A stretch of DNA of 27,523 nt from Streptomyces sp. NRRL F-5122 (lineage in GTDB: Bacteria > Actinomycetota > Actinomycetes > Streptomycetales > Streptomycetaceae), in the NCBI RefSeq assembly GCF_001507435.1, contig NZ_LMWH01000282.1:1-27523 (forward strand). The letters are read 5' to 3'. How positions within the stretch are numbered: the first letter of the stretch is position 1; each line of letters opens with the position of its first letter. The notes under the pieces are model-generated. The model worked only from the letters and a program-made list of their open reading frames with translations. It was not told the DNA's origin and ran no database searches. Of this stretch, positions 1 to 7,782 are shown piece after piece. Both the position numbers and the translations under genes were made by a program.

Positions 1-1
1 C

Positions 2-430
2 TACATCGGCTACGAGCACGTCTACCAGGAAGGCTGCAGCCTCGGCTCCCTGGCGAGCGAGATCGTCAAGACGGACCTCGACGTCCACGACCAGCTCGCG
101 AACGCGTTCGACCAGTGGAGGGACACCTTCCGCGAGGGAATCGAGCGCATGCAGCAGCACGGCCGCATCAGCGCCGAAGCAGACCCCGCACGGCTGGCCA
201 ACCTGCTCCTTGCCGCCTTCCAGGGCGGCACGCTCCTCGCCCAGGTCGCACGGAACATCGGTCCACTGAAAGATGCACTGCAGACAGCCATCGACTACCT
301 GCAGACCTTCGCAACGTATCCCGACGCCGACGTCATTGCACCGCAGGCCAGCAGCGTCATGCACGAGACCGGAGACCGTGCCGGCCGTGAGGACGCCGGC
401 GGTGGGCAGGGGCGGCTCCTCGCACGGTAG
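2..430 (+). CDS. TetR-family transcriptional regulator, C-terminal part (5' end outside window)
   Basis: The open frame enters from the left edge and ends at the TAG at 428-430, giving about 142 residues. The DNA-binding N-terminus lies outside the window. What is visible resembles the ligand-binding domain of LmrA/YxaF-type TetR proteins: a CxxGSLASE stretch near the start, a helix containing WRDTFREGIERM, then the DPxRLANLLLAAFQGG segment typical of this group. These proteins usually repress an adjacent efflux or oxidoreductase gene, but no such partner is visible here. The last 40 residues are Gly/Ala/Arg-rich and look like a poorly conserved tail. The fold is fairly clear from these motifs; ligand and target are unknown. 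Confidence 0.75.
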   Translation, partial: YIGYEHVYQEGCSLGSLASEIVKTDLDVHDQLANAFDQWRDTFREGIERMQQHGRISAEADPARLANLLLAAFQGGTLLAQVARNIGPLKDALQTAIDYLQTFATYPDADVIAPQASSVMHETGDRAGREDAGGGQGRLLAR

Positions 431-477
431 GACGGACGGCAGAAACGCGGGGTAAGACGGACGGCAGAAACGCGGGG
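431..477. repeat. Two-copy direct tandem repeat, 25-bp period
   Basis: A 22-base unit beginning GACGGACGGCAGAAACG occurs at 431-452 and again, identical, at 456-477, separated by TAA. It starts immediately after the stop codon of the TetR fragment. It is probably a replication-slippage duplication. No function can be assigned. Confidence 0.85.
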
Positions 478-640
478 CCGCGTCGCCGGGGCCAGGACCG
501 GCCATCCGCCCCGATCGGGCGGGCGGCGTTACCTGGTCACTCCTGCAGATGCTTGTGGCGGGCAGTGGGTCACCCCGGTCTGCGAGGGACGTCTTCCCCC
601 CGAACCTGGGTCAGCCCCGGAAGTAGAGCCGTCCGGTTCG

Positions 641-1377
641 TGGCCGACCGGGCAGCGGTTCACCGACCGCAACAAGGCCTGGCACGCCGCCGTTCACGCA
701 CTCCTGGAAGCAAGACACAGCCTGCGTTCAGTCCAGCGGCAGCTCGGCATGGGCCGGTACACCGTCAAACGGTTCGCCCCCGACTCGAAGCCAAAGGACC
801 TGTTCATCGGCCAGTGGCACAACGGGCCCTCGGTCCTCAATGATTCCAAGCCCTGCCCGGACGACCGGTAGAACGAGGGTTTCACCAACGTGTGGAAGCT
901 GTGGGAAGAGATCGTGCCGCTCGGCTACAAGGGCAGCTGCTAGCGCGTCGGTGCCTACCCGCGCAAGAAGCGCACCTCACCGGGACCAGTACCGCCCGGC
1001 CACCCTCGCCCCGGACGGTCTCCGGATGGATCTTCAGCCGCCCGGAAGCACTCACCGCGCCCGAAAAGCTCCCGCTCAAGACCGTCCGCGCCCAGTGCCC
1101 CCTGGCTCGAAACTCTCACCCGCTACGTCCGGTCCTTTGCGACCACGCTCTCCGAGCGCCAGCGCAAGCGTCTTCCGGAGCGGCTCGACGCCGTCCGGCA
1201 AGACGACATGCCCAGCCTCCTCACCCTCGCGGCCGGCATCGACCGGGACATCAACGCCGTCATCACCGGATTGACCATGTCGGCACTTCCACCGGATCAA
1301 AATGCTCAAGGGCAGATGTTCGGGCGGGCGGGCTTCGCACTTCTGCGTTCCGGACGCATCGCGGCGTAGTAGATGCA
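641..1377 (+). pseudogene. ISL3-family (IS204/IS1001/IS1096/IS1165) transposase remnant
   Basis: Pieces of one transposase can be followed on the plus strand through several frames. They include a helix-turn-helix-like segment (RSVQRQLGMGRYTVKRFAP), then DLFIGQWHNGPSVL, then TNVWKLWEEIVPLGYKGS, then RSFATTLSERQRKRLPERLD, a GIDRDINAVITGLTM piece and finally IKMLKGQMFGRAGFALLR. Their order and spacing match the C-terminal two thirds of Streptomyces ISL3-type transposases. In-frame stops follow the DDR of PCPDDR and the GSC of YKGSC, and at least two frameshifts are needed. The usual NSxxEG motif before the final block is deleted. The element is dead. I did not find its terminal inverted repeats. 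Confidence 0.75.
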
Positions 1378-1390
1378 TGCGAAGAACGCG

Positions 1391-1655
1391 ACGAGGTGGG
1401 CACCGTGCGGCCCTTGAGAACGGATAGCGTCCAGTGGCGCCCGCGCTCGTGGCTGCGCAGCGACGCTGCGCACATCCAGTTCACGATACGTACACGCTGC
1501 GCGCTATCCAGACCGACTACCGCCGGCGCGTTGCGTTCCACCCATGCCAAAACCTTGGCTTCTGCTTCCGGGTTTTCCCGGCCATGGCGTCCCGCGTTGT
1601 ATCCCCACTCGTGGAGAGCCGGACGCAAGAGGTCGTCCGCCGGGCTCCCTTCCGC
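1391..1655 (-). pseudogene. Possible remnant of a phage-type tyrosine recombinase N-terminal region
   Basis: One minus-strand frame reads HEWGYNAGRHG, then EAKVLAWVERNAPAVVGLD and, after a short gap, the end of the similarity. Streptomyces tyrosine integrases often carry a comparable 'W..N..R......VLAWVERNAP.V..L' segment before their catalytic domain. No catalytic R-H-R-Y residues follow, and the flanking parts of the open frame look non-coding. With the transposase fragments on both sides, a decayed integrase fragment is the best guess, but the assignment is weak. Confidence 0.3.
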
Positions 1656-1920
1656 ACCGGAGCCATCGTGGCAATGGTCCGCGATGCTCTGCCGCCGCAG
1701 TGGGCCACTTCTGTGCCGCGTGCGCGCGGGCAGTGACTCCGCCAGGGGCGAGTAACCCCTGGCGGCAAACCTAGGCTGGCCCGCAGACGTTTCCGTCAGC
1801 CACGTCGTGCAGACCTGATCGCGTGATCGAGGTGCGGCCGGATGCCAGCGGCGCGACGCTTTTACTACGGGGTGCGTAGAGGGGTAGTCGGGGGACCTTT
1901 TGGTTGGCGGGCTCCTCCCT

Positions 1921-2237
1921 GACGGACTCCTGGATCGCGGGTTTCTGGTCATTGCGGCAGTAGGCGCACAGCGCCCTCAGGCGGGTGCAGTCGTCGATAG
2001 TGGTGTTAGTAGCGCCTCTTGCGGCCGCTCTGACCAAGCGGCCCGATGAACTTCACGTCGACCTGCAGCTGGTGACCGGGGCTACTCGTAGGGCTTCCAG
2101 CGGATGGAGCGGTGCTCGTAGCGCTGCGAGGCCGGCAGCCGGTTCAGACCCACTTTCTTCAAGATCCGCCAGACGCCGGACGTGCTGATCGCCACGTCGT
2201 GATACCGCTGCAGATACATTGCGATCTTCGCTGGGCC
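1921..2237 (-). pseudogene. IS481-like integrase-core transposase remnant
   Basis: On the minus strand a helix-turn-helix segment (KIAMYLQRYHDVAISTSGVW, then RILKKVGLNRLPASQRY) runs into an in-frame TAG. The next frame then gives HQLQVDVKFIGPLG, which contains the first catalytic Asp of the DDE core. After a further stop and shift comes TTIDDCTRLRALCAYCRNDQ, with the conserved DDCTR. The order matches IS481/rve-type transposases. The rest of the catalytic core, including the final Glu, is missing downstream. Bases 2238-2412, between this remnant and the cupin gene, show nothing I can assign. Confidence 0.7.
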
Positions 2238-2412
2238 GATCTAAACGCTGAAGCCATCACTGGAGTGTTGCCGGACCGTGGTCTGGACGTAGAGGCGTTG
2301 TGCGCGAGATCGAGTACTACGAAGAGGATCGCATAGGTACCTGCGATCAATTGGCCGGCGTCTTTTGTGCCCGGCACCTCCGACTCGCCCCGGCTCCACG
2401 CTTCGTGACCGG

Positions 2413-2886
2413 TTACTCGTCCCCTGGCTTCATGTGTTCGGCGTCGATCCGAGCGGTCGCTCCCGTCTCCACGATGGTGCGGGTGGCATCCACGGACGCG
2501 TAGGTCCACAGGATTCGCATGGGCTCGGTGGCGGAGGCGTTGCGGAAGCGGTGGGGGGTCCCGGCGGCGACGTAGGTGGTGTCGAGCCGGGTCAACTGGT
2601 GCTCGGTGCCGTCGATGTCGACGATTGCGCAGCCCTCGAGGATGACCACGCTCTCGGCACAGTTGTGGGTGTGCAGGGGGATGCCCGCACCGGGTGCGAA
2701 CAGGGTGATTCCGTTGATGAAGACCTGTGCGCCGAGCGCGCTGGTGACCAGGGGTGTGGTGCTGGCCCCGCCGCCGCGCTCGAAGCCGGGCAGATCGGTG
2801 GGGTGCAGCACGGCCGGAGGGAAGGTGCCGCAGCGGTGGCCGGACGCGGACTTTTCACGCGAGCCGTTTGTGTTCGGGGTAGTCAT
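2413..2886 (-). CDS. Small cupin-domain protein
   Basis: This 157-residue protein has a single cupin fold. The first metal-binding motif is at residues 68-86 (H72, H74 and E78 within PLHTHNCAE) and the second is around GTPHRF, with H112. Such proteins bind a divalent metal and act as small dioxygenases, isomerases or sensors; the substrate cannot be told from the sequence. The start at 2886 is preceded by GGGAG and overlaps the stop of the aldehyde dehydrogenase in an ATGA quartet, so the two are very likely translated as a coupled pair. It is the last gene of a three-gene minus-strand unit with the two dehydrogenases, which suggests it acts on a substrate or product of the same route. An open frame continues upstream of the chosen start, but only across the end of the dehydrogenase gene. 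Confidence 0.85.
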   Translation of the reverse strand: MTTPNTNGSREKSASGHRCGTFPPAVLHPTDLPGFERGGGASTTPLVTSALGAQVFINGITLFAPGAGIPLHTHNCAESVVILEGCAIVDIDGTEHQLTRLDTTYVAAGTPHRFRNASATEPMRILWTYASVDATRTIVETGATARIDAEHMKPGDE

Positions 2887-4289
2887 CGGGGTGTTGCTCC
2901 CTTCGAGGCGGGACGGTTGTCCGTGGTGGGGCCGATCCATACCGTCTTCACGTTGACGAACTCGCGGATGCCTTCGGCGCCCAGCTCACGGCCGTAGCCG
3001 GACTTCTTGATGCCGCCGAAGGGCAGTCGTGCATCGGATGCCACCATGCCATTGACGAAGACGGCCCCTGCGTCCAGCCGGCGTATGAGCGTTCGGGCCC
3101 GGCTCAGCTCGCCGGTCCACAACGTGGCTGCCAGCCCGTACTCCGTGCGGTTTGCCAGGGCGATGGCCTCCTCGGCGGTGGCCACCCGGGTGATGGCGGC
3201 GACCGGGCCGAAGGTCTCCTCGTCGAAGGCGGGCATGCCTGGTGTCACGTGGTCGAGGACGGTCGGCGGGTAGAACCAGCCGGGGCCGTCCACCGGCCGG
3301 CCGCCGAGCTTCAGTTCGGCCCCCGCGGCGATGCTCCGTTCGACCTGATTGTGGAGCGTCTCGCGCAGATCAGCGCGGGCCATGGGGCCGATGTTCGTGG
3401 CGTGGTCCGTCGGATCTCCGACGATCAGGGCCTCGGCACCCCGGGTGAACGCGGCGGCGAACTCCTTGGCCACGGCCTGCTCGACGATGAATCGCTTGGC
3501 GTTGACGCAGCTCTGCCCGGCGTTGACGAACCGGGAGGTGACGGCGGTCGCAGCGGCCTGCGCTACGTCCGCGTCGGCCAGGACCACGAATGGATCGGAG
3601 CCGCCGAGTTCCAGGACCTGCTTCTTCAACGCGGCGGCTGCCTGGGACGCGACGATCGCGCCGACCCCGGTGGAGCCGGTGAGACTGACCGCTGCGATAC
3701 GCGGGTCGGCCACGATGCCGGCGACCCGGTCGACCTCGACCAGCAGGGTGCGGCACAAGCCCTCGGGCGCCCCGGCCTCCCGTATCGCTTGTTCGACGGC
3801 GAGGGCGCACCGTGGCACGTTGTTGGCGTGTTTGAGCACAACTGCGTTGCCGGCGGCGAGAGCCGGTGCGGCGCAGCGGATGAACTGCCAGAAGGGGTAG
3901 TTCCATGGCATCACCGCGAGCACTACGCCCAGCGGGTCGTACACCACGGCGCTTTCGGCGGCGTCCGAGTCCACGGGGCGGTCCGCCAGATGGGCGGCGG
4001 CGTGCTCGGCGTAGTACTCGCAGGTGACGGCGCACTTCTCGATCTCGGCCTCGGCCTGGCCGATGGGCTTGCCCATCTCGGCGGTGATCAGTCGTGCGTA
4101 GGCGTCCTTGTTCTGCCGTAGCACGTCGGCCAGTCGTTCTAGCAATGGGGCGCGTTCCGTTACGGTGCGCTGGCGCCAGTCGGCCTGGGCGGCAACAGCG
4201 CCGGCCAGGACTGCCTCCATCTCCTTTTCCGAGTGTGGTGCGTAGCGGGCGAGTTTGCTGCCCGTGGCCGGATTGGTCGAAACGATCAC
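2883..4289 (-). CDS. NAD(P)-dependent aldehyde dehydrogenase, succinate-semialdehyde dehydrogenase type (GabD1/Sad-like)
   Basis: A 468-residue soluble enzyme of the aldehyde dehydrogenase superfamily, expected to oxidise an aldehyde to its acid. The Rossmann-side MPWN motif (Asn130) and LKHANN (Lys153) are present. The general-base Glu227 lies in LELGGSDP and the nucleophile Cys261 in GQSCVNAKR. The pattern MPWNYPFWQ plus LKHANNVPRCAL is close to the short SSADH group (about 455-465 residues), so succinate semialdehyde or a similar small semialdehyde is plausible but not proven. The GTG start at 4289 overlaps the upstream stop as GTGA. A longer open frame reaches far upstream, but that part is the complementary reading of the dehydrogenase gene in a shifted frame, so no fusion is claimed. 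Confidence 0.9.
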   Translation of the reverse strand: MIVSTNPATGSKLARYAPHSEKEMEAVLAGAVAAQADWRQRTVTERAPLLERLADVLRQNKDAYARLITAEMGKPIGQAEAEIEKCAVTCEYYAEHAAAHLADRPVDSDAAESAVVYDPLGVVLAVMPWNYPFWQFIRCAAPALAAGNAVVLKHANNVPRCALAVEQAIREAGAPEGLCRTLLVEVDRVAGIVADPRIAAVSLTGSTGVGAIVASQAAAALKKQVLELGGSDPFVVLADADVAQAAATAVTSRFVNAGQSCVNAKRFIVEQAVAKEFAAAFTRGAEALIVGDPTDHATNIGPMARADLRETLHNQVERSIAAGAELKLGGRPVDGPGWFYPPTVLDHVTPGMPAFDEETFGPVAAITRVATAEEAIALANRTEYGLAATLWTGELSRARTLIRRLDAGAVFVNGMVASDARLPFGGIKKSGYGRELGAEGIREFVNVKTVWIGPTTDNRPASKGATPR

Positions 4290-5365
4290 GAGGTGCCCTC
4301 CGGTGCGTTCTTGACGGCGTGGCAGACTGCGGCCGCGTACTCTGCGGTGCCCAAGTGACCGCCGATGTCGCGGGTCCGGGTGGCGGGATCGTCCAGCACG
4401 ACGTCCACTGCGCCGCTGATCATCGCGGCGGCGCGGCGCAGTCGGTCGTCGCCGTCCCGGTGGCTCCGCCAGTCCAGGAGCATGGCGGCGGAGAGGATCA
4501 AGGACGTGGGGTTGGCGATGCCCTGCCCTGCGATGTCGGGGGCGGAGCCGTGCTGGGCCTGGGCGACGCAGATCGTGTCGCTGGCGTTGACGGAGCCGCC
4601 CAGGCCCAGGCTGCCGGATAGCTCCGAGGCCTCGTCTGAGAGGATGTCGCCGAACATGTTGGTGGTGACGACCACGTCGAACCGCTCGGGACTGCGGATC
4701 AGCAGCGCCGCGGTGGCGTCCACGATCAGCTCTTCGAGTTCGACGTCGGGGAACTCGGCCGCGACCTTGCGCACCTCGCGCAGGAACAGTCCGTCGGACA
4801 GCTTCACGACGTTGGCCTTGTGGACGGCGGTGACCTTGTGGCGGCGGCCCCTGGCGAGTTCGAAGGCGGCCCGCGCGATCCTTGCACTGGCCCGCGCGCT
4901 GACCTTGCGGACCGACAGCGCGAGGTCGGGGTCGGGCATGAACTCGCCGCTGCCGGCGTGCATGTTGCGGTCGGAGTAGAAGCCCTCGGTGTTCTCTCGC
5001 ACGATGACCAGGTCCATCGGGGTTCGCAAGATGCTTAGCCCGGGGCGGGAGCGGCAGGGGCGGATGTTCGCGAACAGTTCGAAGCTGGTGCGCAGCTCTG
5101 CCGAGGGGTTGATGCCGCCCTCGATGCGTGGGGGGTATTCGTAGTGCGAGACGGGGCCGAGTAGCACTCCGTCCACCAGGGGCACGCGTTGCAGCACGGT
5201 GTCCGGCAGTGTGGTGCCGGATACCGCCAGGGAGGCGAGGCCGATGTTGTGGGTCTCGTAGGTCAGGTCGAGACCGAGCCGCTTGTCGGCGGTCTCGAGC
5301 ACATCGAGTGTCGCACTCGTGATCTCGGGGCCTATGCCGTCGCCGGGCAGGACCAGGATCTTCAC
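4286..5365 (-). CDS. Isocitrate/isopropylmalate dehydrogenase-family enzyme (tartrate/malate/isopropylmalate-type)
   Basis: A 359-residue beta-decarboxylating dehydrogenase. Family residues are visible: the substrate arginines R92 (ELRTSFELF), R102 (ANIRP) and R123 (VRENTEGFY, with Tyr130), Lys183 (HKANVVK), and the Mg/Mn ligands D216, D240 and D244 (NMFGDILSDEAS). The NAD-site stretch HGSAPDIAGQGIANP follows. Length fits isopropylmalate, D-malate/tartrate and homoisocitrate dehydrogenases, and I cannot choose among them by eye. The gene is first in a coupled trio with an aldehyde dehydrogenase and a cupin, with no leuC/leuD nearby. A catabolic hydroxy-diacid substrate is therefore more likely than leucine synthesis. 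A GAAAGGCAG ribosome site precedes the ATG. The shared intergenic region upstream carries a GTAGnGnnnnCTAC palindrome (5458-5471). Confidence 0.85.
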   Translation of the reverse strand: MKILVLPGDGIGPEITSATLDVLETADKRLGLDLTYETHNIGLASLAVSGTTLPDTVLQRVPLVDGVLLGPVSHYEYPPRIEGGINPSAELRTSFELFANIRPCRSRPGLSILRTPMDLVIVRENTEGFYSDRNMHAGSGEFMPDPDLALSVRKVSARASARIARAAFELARGRRHKVTAVHKANVVKLSDGLFLREVRKVAAEFPDVELEELIVDATAALLIRSPERFDVVVTTNMFGDILSDEASELSGSLGLGGSVNASDTICVAQAQHGSAPDIAGQGIANPTSLILSAAMLLDWRSHRDGDDRLRRAAAMISGAVDVVLDDPATRTRDIGGHLGTAEYAAAVCHAVKNAPEGTS

Positions 5366-5457
5366 GGACTGCCTTTCTCAAAGGTGTTATTGACGTTCTG
5401 TCAGTTCACTGCGGTCGCGCCCCGCAGCGGTGCCGGGTGTGCCGCGGCCCAGCGGTT

Positions 5458-5471
5458 GTAGTATCCACTAC
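5458..5471. promoter_or_regulatory. Candidate RpiR operator, copy 1 (dehydrogenase/hydrolase intergenic region)
   Basis: The palindrome GTAGTATCCACTAC reads GTAGTGGATACTAC on the other strand. It differs at one base from the copy upstream of the rpiR gene (20301-20314) and at one base from the copy at 10749-10762. It lies about 92 bases from the dehydrogenase start and 70 bases from the hydrolase start, so it could control either or both. No clear -35/-10 pair could be fixed here, unlike at the other three copies. Confidence 0.7.
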
Positions 5472-5487
5472 GGTCTGGTTGCCATGT

Positions 5488-5503
5488 TGATACATATGCT
5501 ACA
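5488..5503 (-). promoter_or_regulatory. Weak relative of the aconitase-region palindrome
   Basis: On the minus strand this reads TGTAGCATATGTATCA. Its first twelve bases fit TGYARCATATGT, the same pattern as the sites at 21438 and 21471, but the right half is poorly kept. It lies in the divergent promoter region beside operator copy 1. It could let one regulator serve both the aconitase and the isocitrate-family dehydrogenase, or it may be chance. Confidence 0.3.
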
Positions 5504-5541
5504 GATAGGCGTCGTGGCAACCCGCGCCGAAAGGAAAACCG

Positions 5542-6390
5542 TTGAAGACATCGCAGCCCGCCACGTCGGGCGCCCGGATTTTGCACCCGACGGAGTTCTT
5601 CCACTCCGGCGTCACCGCGTTCTTCGCCCTCCAGAGCGACCAGCGCTTCTCTTACTGCCTTTACGTGCCGACCGCACACCAGCAGGCCACCGAGCCGCTG
5701 CCCTTGGTCGTCGTCGTGCACGGCACCAACCGCCTTGCGGAGCGGTACCGCACCCATTTCCGCGACTTCGCCGAGGAGCACGGCTGCATCGTGCTCGCGC
5801 CGCTGTTCCCGGCGGGCGTCGCCGATCCGGAGGACCTGCACGGCTACAAGCGGCTCCTGCACCAGGGCATCCGCTACGACACGGTCCTGCTGGACATCGT
5901 CGAGCAGATCGGCAGCCGCTACACCGTCGACACCGCCCGCTTCCTGCTGCATGGCTTTTCCGGCGGCGGCCAGTTCGCCCACCGGTTCGCCTATCTGCAC
6001 CCCGAGCGCCTGACCGCCTTGTCCGTGGGCGCTCCGGGCCGCATCACCCGCATCAACCCCGAGGCGCCATGGTGGCTTGGTACCGCCGACGTCGCCGAGC
6101 GATTCGGCCGAGAGATCGACCTCGGCGTCCTGCGTACGGTGCCGGTGCAGATGCTCGTCGGTGACGCCGACACGGACACGTGGGAGATCGCCGAACCCGG
6201 GCTCGACGTCGGCGGCGACACCCGGATTGAGCGCATGTTGGCCCTGCGCGACAACTGGGAGCAGCACGGCATCCGCGTACGCTTCGACCTCATACCGGGC
6301 ATGGGGCACAGCGGTTCGGCGGCGCTGCCGCACGTGCAGCGTTTCTTCGCCGGTATCCTCGAGCCTTCGGGAGCCGGCCGAAGCGCCTGA
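5542..6390 (+). CDS. Alpha/beta hydrolase
   Basis: A 282-residue cytoplasmic esterase or lipase-like hydrolase. The oxyanion HG at residues 60-61 ends a VVVVHGTN strand. The nucleophile elbow is HGFSGGG with Ser140. A strand ending in LVGDAD gives Asp208 or Asp210, and GMGHSG gives His256, completing a triad in the correct order. The start is TTG at 5542, five bases after AAGGAAAA, the only good ribosome site nearby. There is no signal peptide or membrane segment. It diverges from the dehydrogenase trio and shares its regulatory region. It converges with the SGNH hydrolase with only six bases between stop codons, and no terminator hairpin is evident there. It probably hydrolyses an ester or amide feeding the neighbouring oxidation steps, but the substrate is unknown. 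Confidence 0.88.
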   Translation: MKTSQPATSGARILHPTEFFHSGVTAFFALQSDQRFSYCLYVPTAHQQATEPLPLVVVVHGTNRLAERYRTHFRDFAEEHGCIVLAPLFPAGVADPEDLHGYKRLLHQGIRYDTVLLDIVEQIGSRYTVDTARFLLHGFSGGGQFAHRFAYLHPERLTALSVGAPGRITRINPEAPWWLGTADVAERFGREIDLGVLRTVPVQMLVGDADTDTWEIAEPGLDVGGDTRIERMLALRDNWEQHGIRVRFDLIPGMGHSGSAALPHVQRFFAGILEPSGAGRSA

Positions 6391-6396
6391 CCCGCC

Positions 6397-7575
6397 TCAG
6401 GCGAACACGCCGCCGCCACCCAGCACACGCTCGGCGAAGCGCTCGCCCATCCTCCGGTAGCCGGCGGCATTGGGATGGATGCCGTCCGGCATGTCCGCGG
6501 CGTCCCGTGGGCCCAGCAGTTCACGCCCGTCGAGGTAGTGCAGATGGGGGTCGCCGCCGCTTCGCCGGCTCAGCACGATGGACTCCAGCGCCTCGCGGAC
6601 CATGGCCAGGGTCAGCGGGGCGAGACCTGCCTCGCCGGGATCCCCCGGCTCCTTGTCCGGCATGCCATCACCGGCCTTCGTGTACTCCGCACCGAAGCCT
6701 GCAGCCACCGCGGCGCCCGGAGCGACCGATTCCAGGCGTGGGCAGAACACCGGCGAGACGACCAGGAGTGGGGTGTCCGGGTGGCCGTCACGCACGGTGT
6801 CGAGGAAGCCGTGCACCGCGGGAACGAACGTGCGCCGCTTGAACGCGGCCTTGAGCACGGGGTTCACGCCCAGCTTGAGGCTGATCAGGTCGGCCCGCAG
6901 TTCACGGATCGTCCGGGCGACGTACGGATCCAGCATGCCGTTGCCCGCCATGCCCAGGTTCACCGGGTCCAGCCGGCCCAGCGCGGCCGCCACCGCGGGC
7001 CAGGTGCCGGTGGGTCCGTCGGCCTGGGTGCAATGGCTGATCGAGCTGCCGTGGTGCACCCAGCGGGGCCGGCCGGACGGCTCGGGCGGCGACACCTGCG
7101 CGTCGGCGCGCAGGGCGAGGAGCTCGCACGGGGTCTGCTGGGGCAGCCACAGCTCGATCTCCTTCATGCCCTCGGCCAGCCCCGGAAACCGTACGGTGCC
7201 CGGCTCACCCGGGACCTCGCGTGCCGCAGCCCGGGCATGGGCGAGCCGCAGCACCCGGCCCACGGGAGCGTCCGCCTGCGCCACGAGCCGTCCGTCCACG
7301 ACGAGTTCGAGCATTCCGGCAGGTGCGGGCGCGGCCGATCCGTCGAAGTGGCGGATGGTGGTGAGCAGGTCGAGCTCCAGCGTCCGGGCGGCGGTGCGGA
7401 AGGCCAGTCGCACGCCCGAGGGCATGGCCGCCACGAAGTCCATGAAGGCGTCCGGGTACTGCTGTCGCGTCCAGGCTGGCAGCCGTCGTGGCAGCAGTCC
7501 GCCGCCGGGAAACTGCTCCAGGTCAAGTGCCCCTCTGAACAGGACTGGCCCGCCGGCCAGGGGTACGTCGCGCAT
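6397..7575 (-). CDS. SGNH/GDSL-type hydrolase with N-terminal beta-rich domain
   Basis: A 392-residue protein with an N-terminal domain (about 1-170) and an SGNH esterase domain (about 170-390). Block I reads HHGSSISH, so the usual GDS is GSS with Ser178 as likely nucleophile. Block II is NLGMAGNG, block III LGVN (Asn238), and block V DGIHPN (Asp364, His367), giving a complete catalytic set. There is no secretion signal. The ATG at 7575 has CAGGAG nine bases upstream. The frame stays open further upstream, but that stretch looks non-coding. It lies in the same direction as the tldD/tldE pair, 207 bases downstream of tldE. It may be part of that operon or have its own promoter in the gap, where I saw no operator copy. 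Confidence 0.85.
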   Translation of the reverse strand: MRDVPLAGGPVLFRGALDLEQFPGGGLLPRRLPAWTRQQYPDAFMDFVAAMPSGVRLAFRTAARTLELDLLTTIRHFDGSAAPAPAGMLELVVDGRLVAQADAPVGRVLRLAHARAAAREVPGEPGTVRFPGLAEGMKEIELWLPQQTPCELLALRADAQVSPPEPSGRPRWVHHGSSISHCTQADGPTGTWPAVAAALGRLDPVNLGMAGNGMLDPYVARTIRELRADLISLKLGVNPVLKAAFKRRTFVPAVHGFLDTVRDGHPDTPLLVVSPVFCPRLESVAPGAAVAAGFGAEYTKAGDGMPDKEPGDPGEAGLAPLTLAMVREALESIVLSRRSGGDPHLHYLDGRELLGPRDAADMPDGIHPNAAGYRRMGERFAERVLGGGGVFA

Positions 7576-7782
7576 CGGCCATGTCTCCTGCTCTCGAGGT
7601 CCTGGTGGTTCAAGCCGCGGGTGTCCGCCGCCCTGTGACGGCTGCGTCGCTGCAGGCACCGTGGCCGACCGGTCGGCTGTCCGGCGTGGCGGGGGAGAGG
7701 GCAGGCCCTTCGCCCGGTGTCGCAGGACGGTACTGCGCACGTCTCGTGGCCGGGCTGGAGCCCGCGCGGAGCGCTGGGGTGG

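Noticed and set aside
2883..5381. An 832-codon open frame that looks like a fusion ahead of the aldehyde dehydrogenase
   Set aside because: The upstream 360 codons are an Arg/Pro-rich shifted reading of the isocitrate-family dehydrogenase gene, a usual artefact in G+C-rich DNA. The real start is the GTG at 4289.
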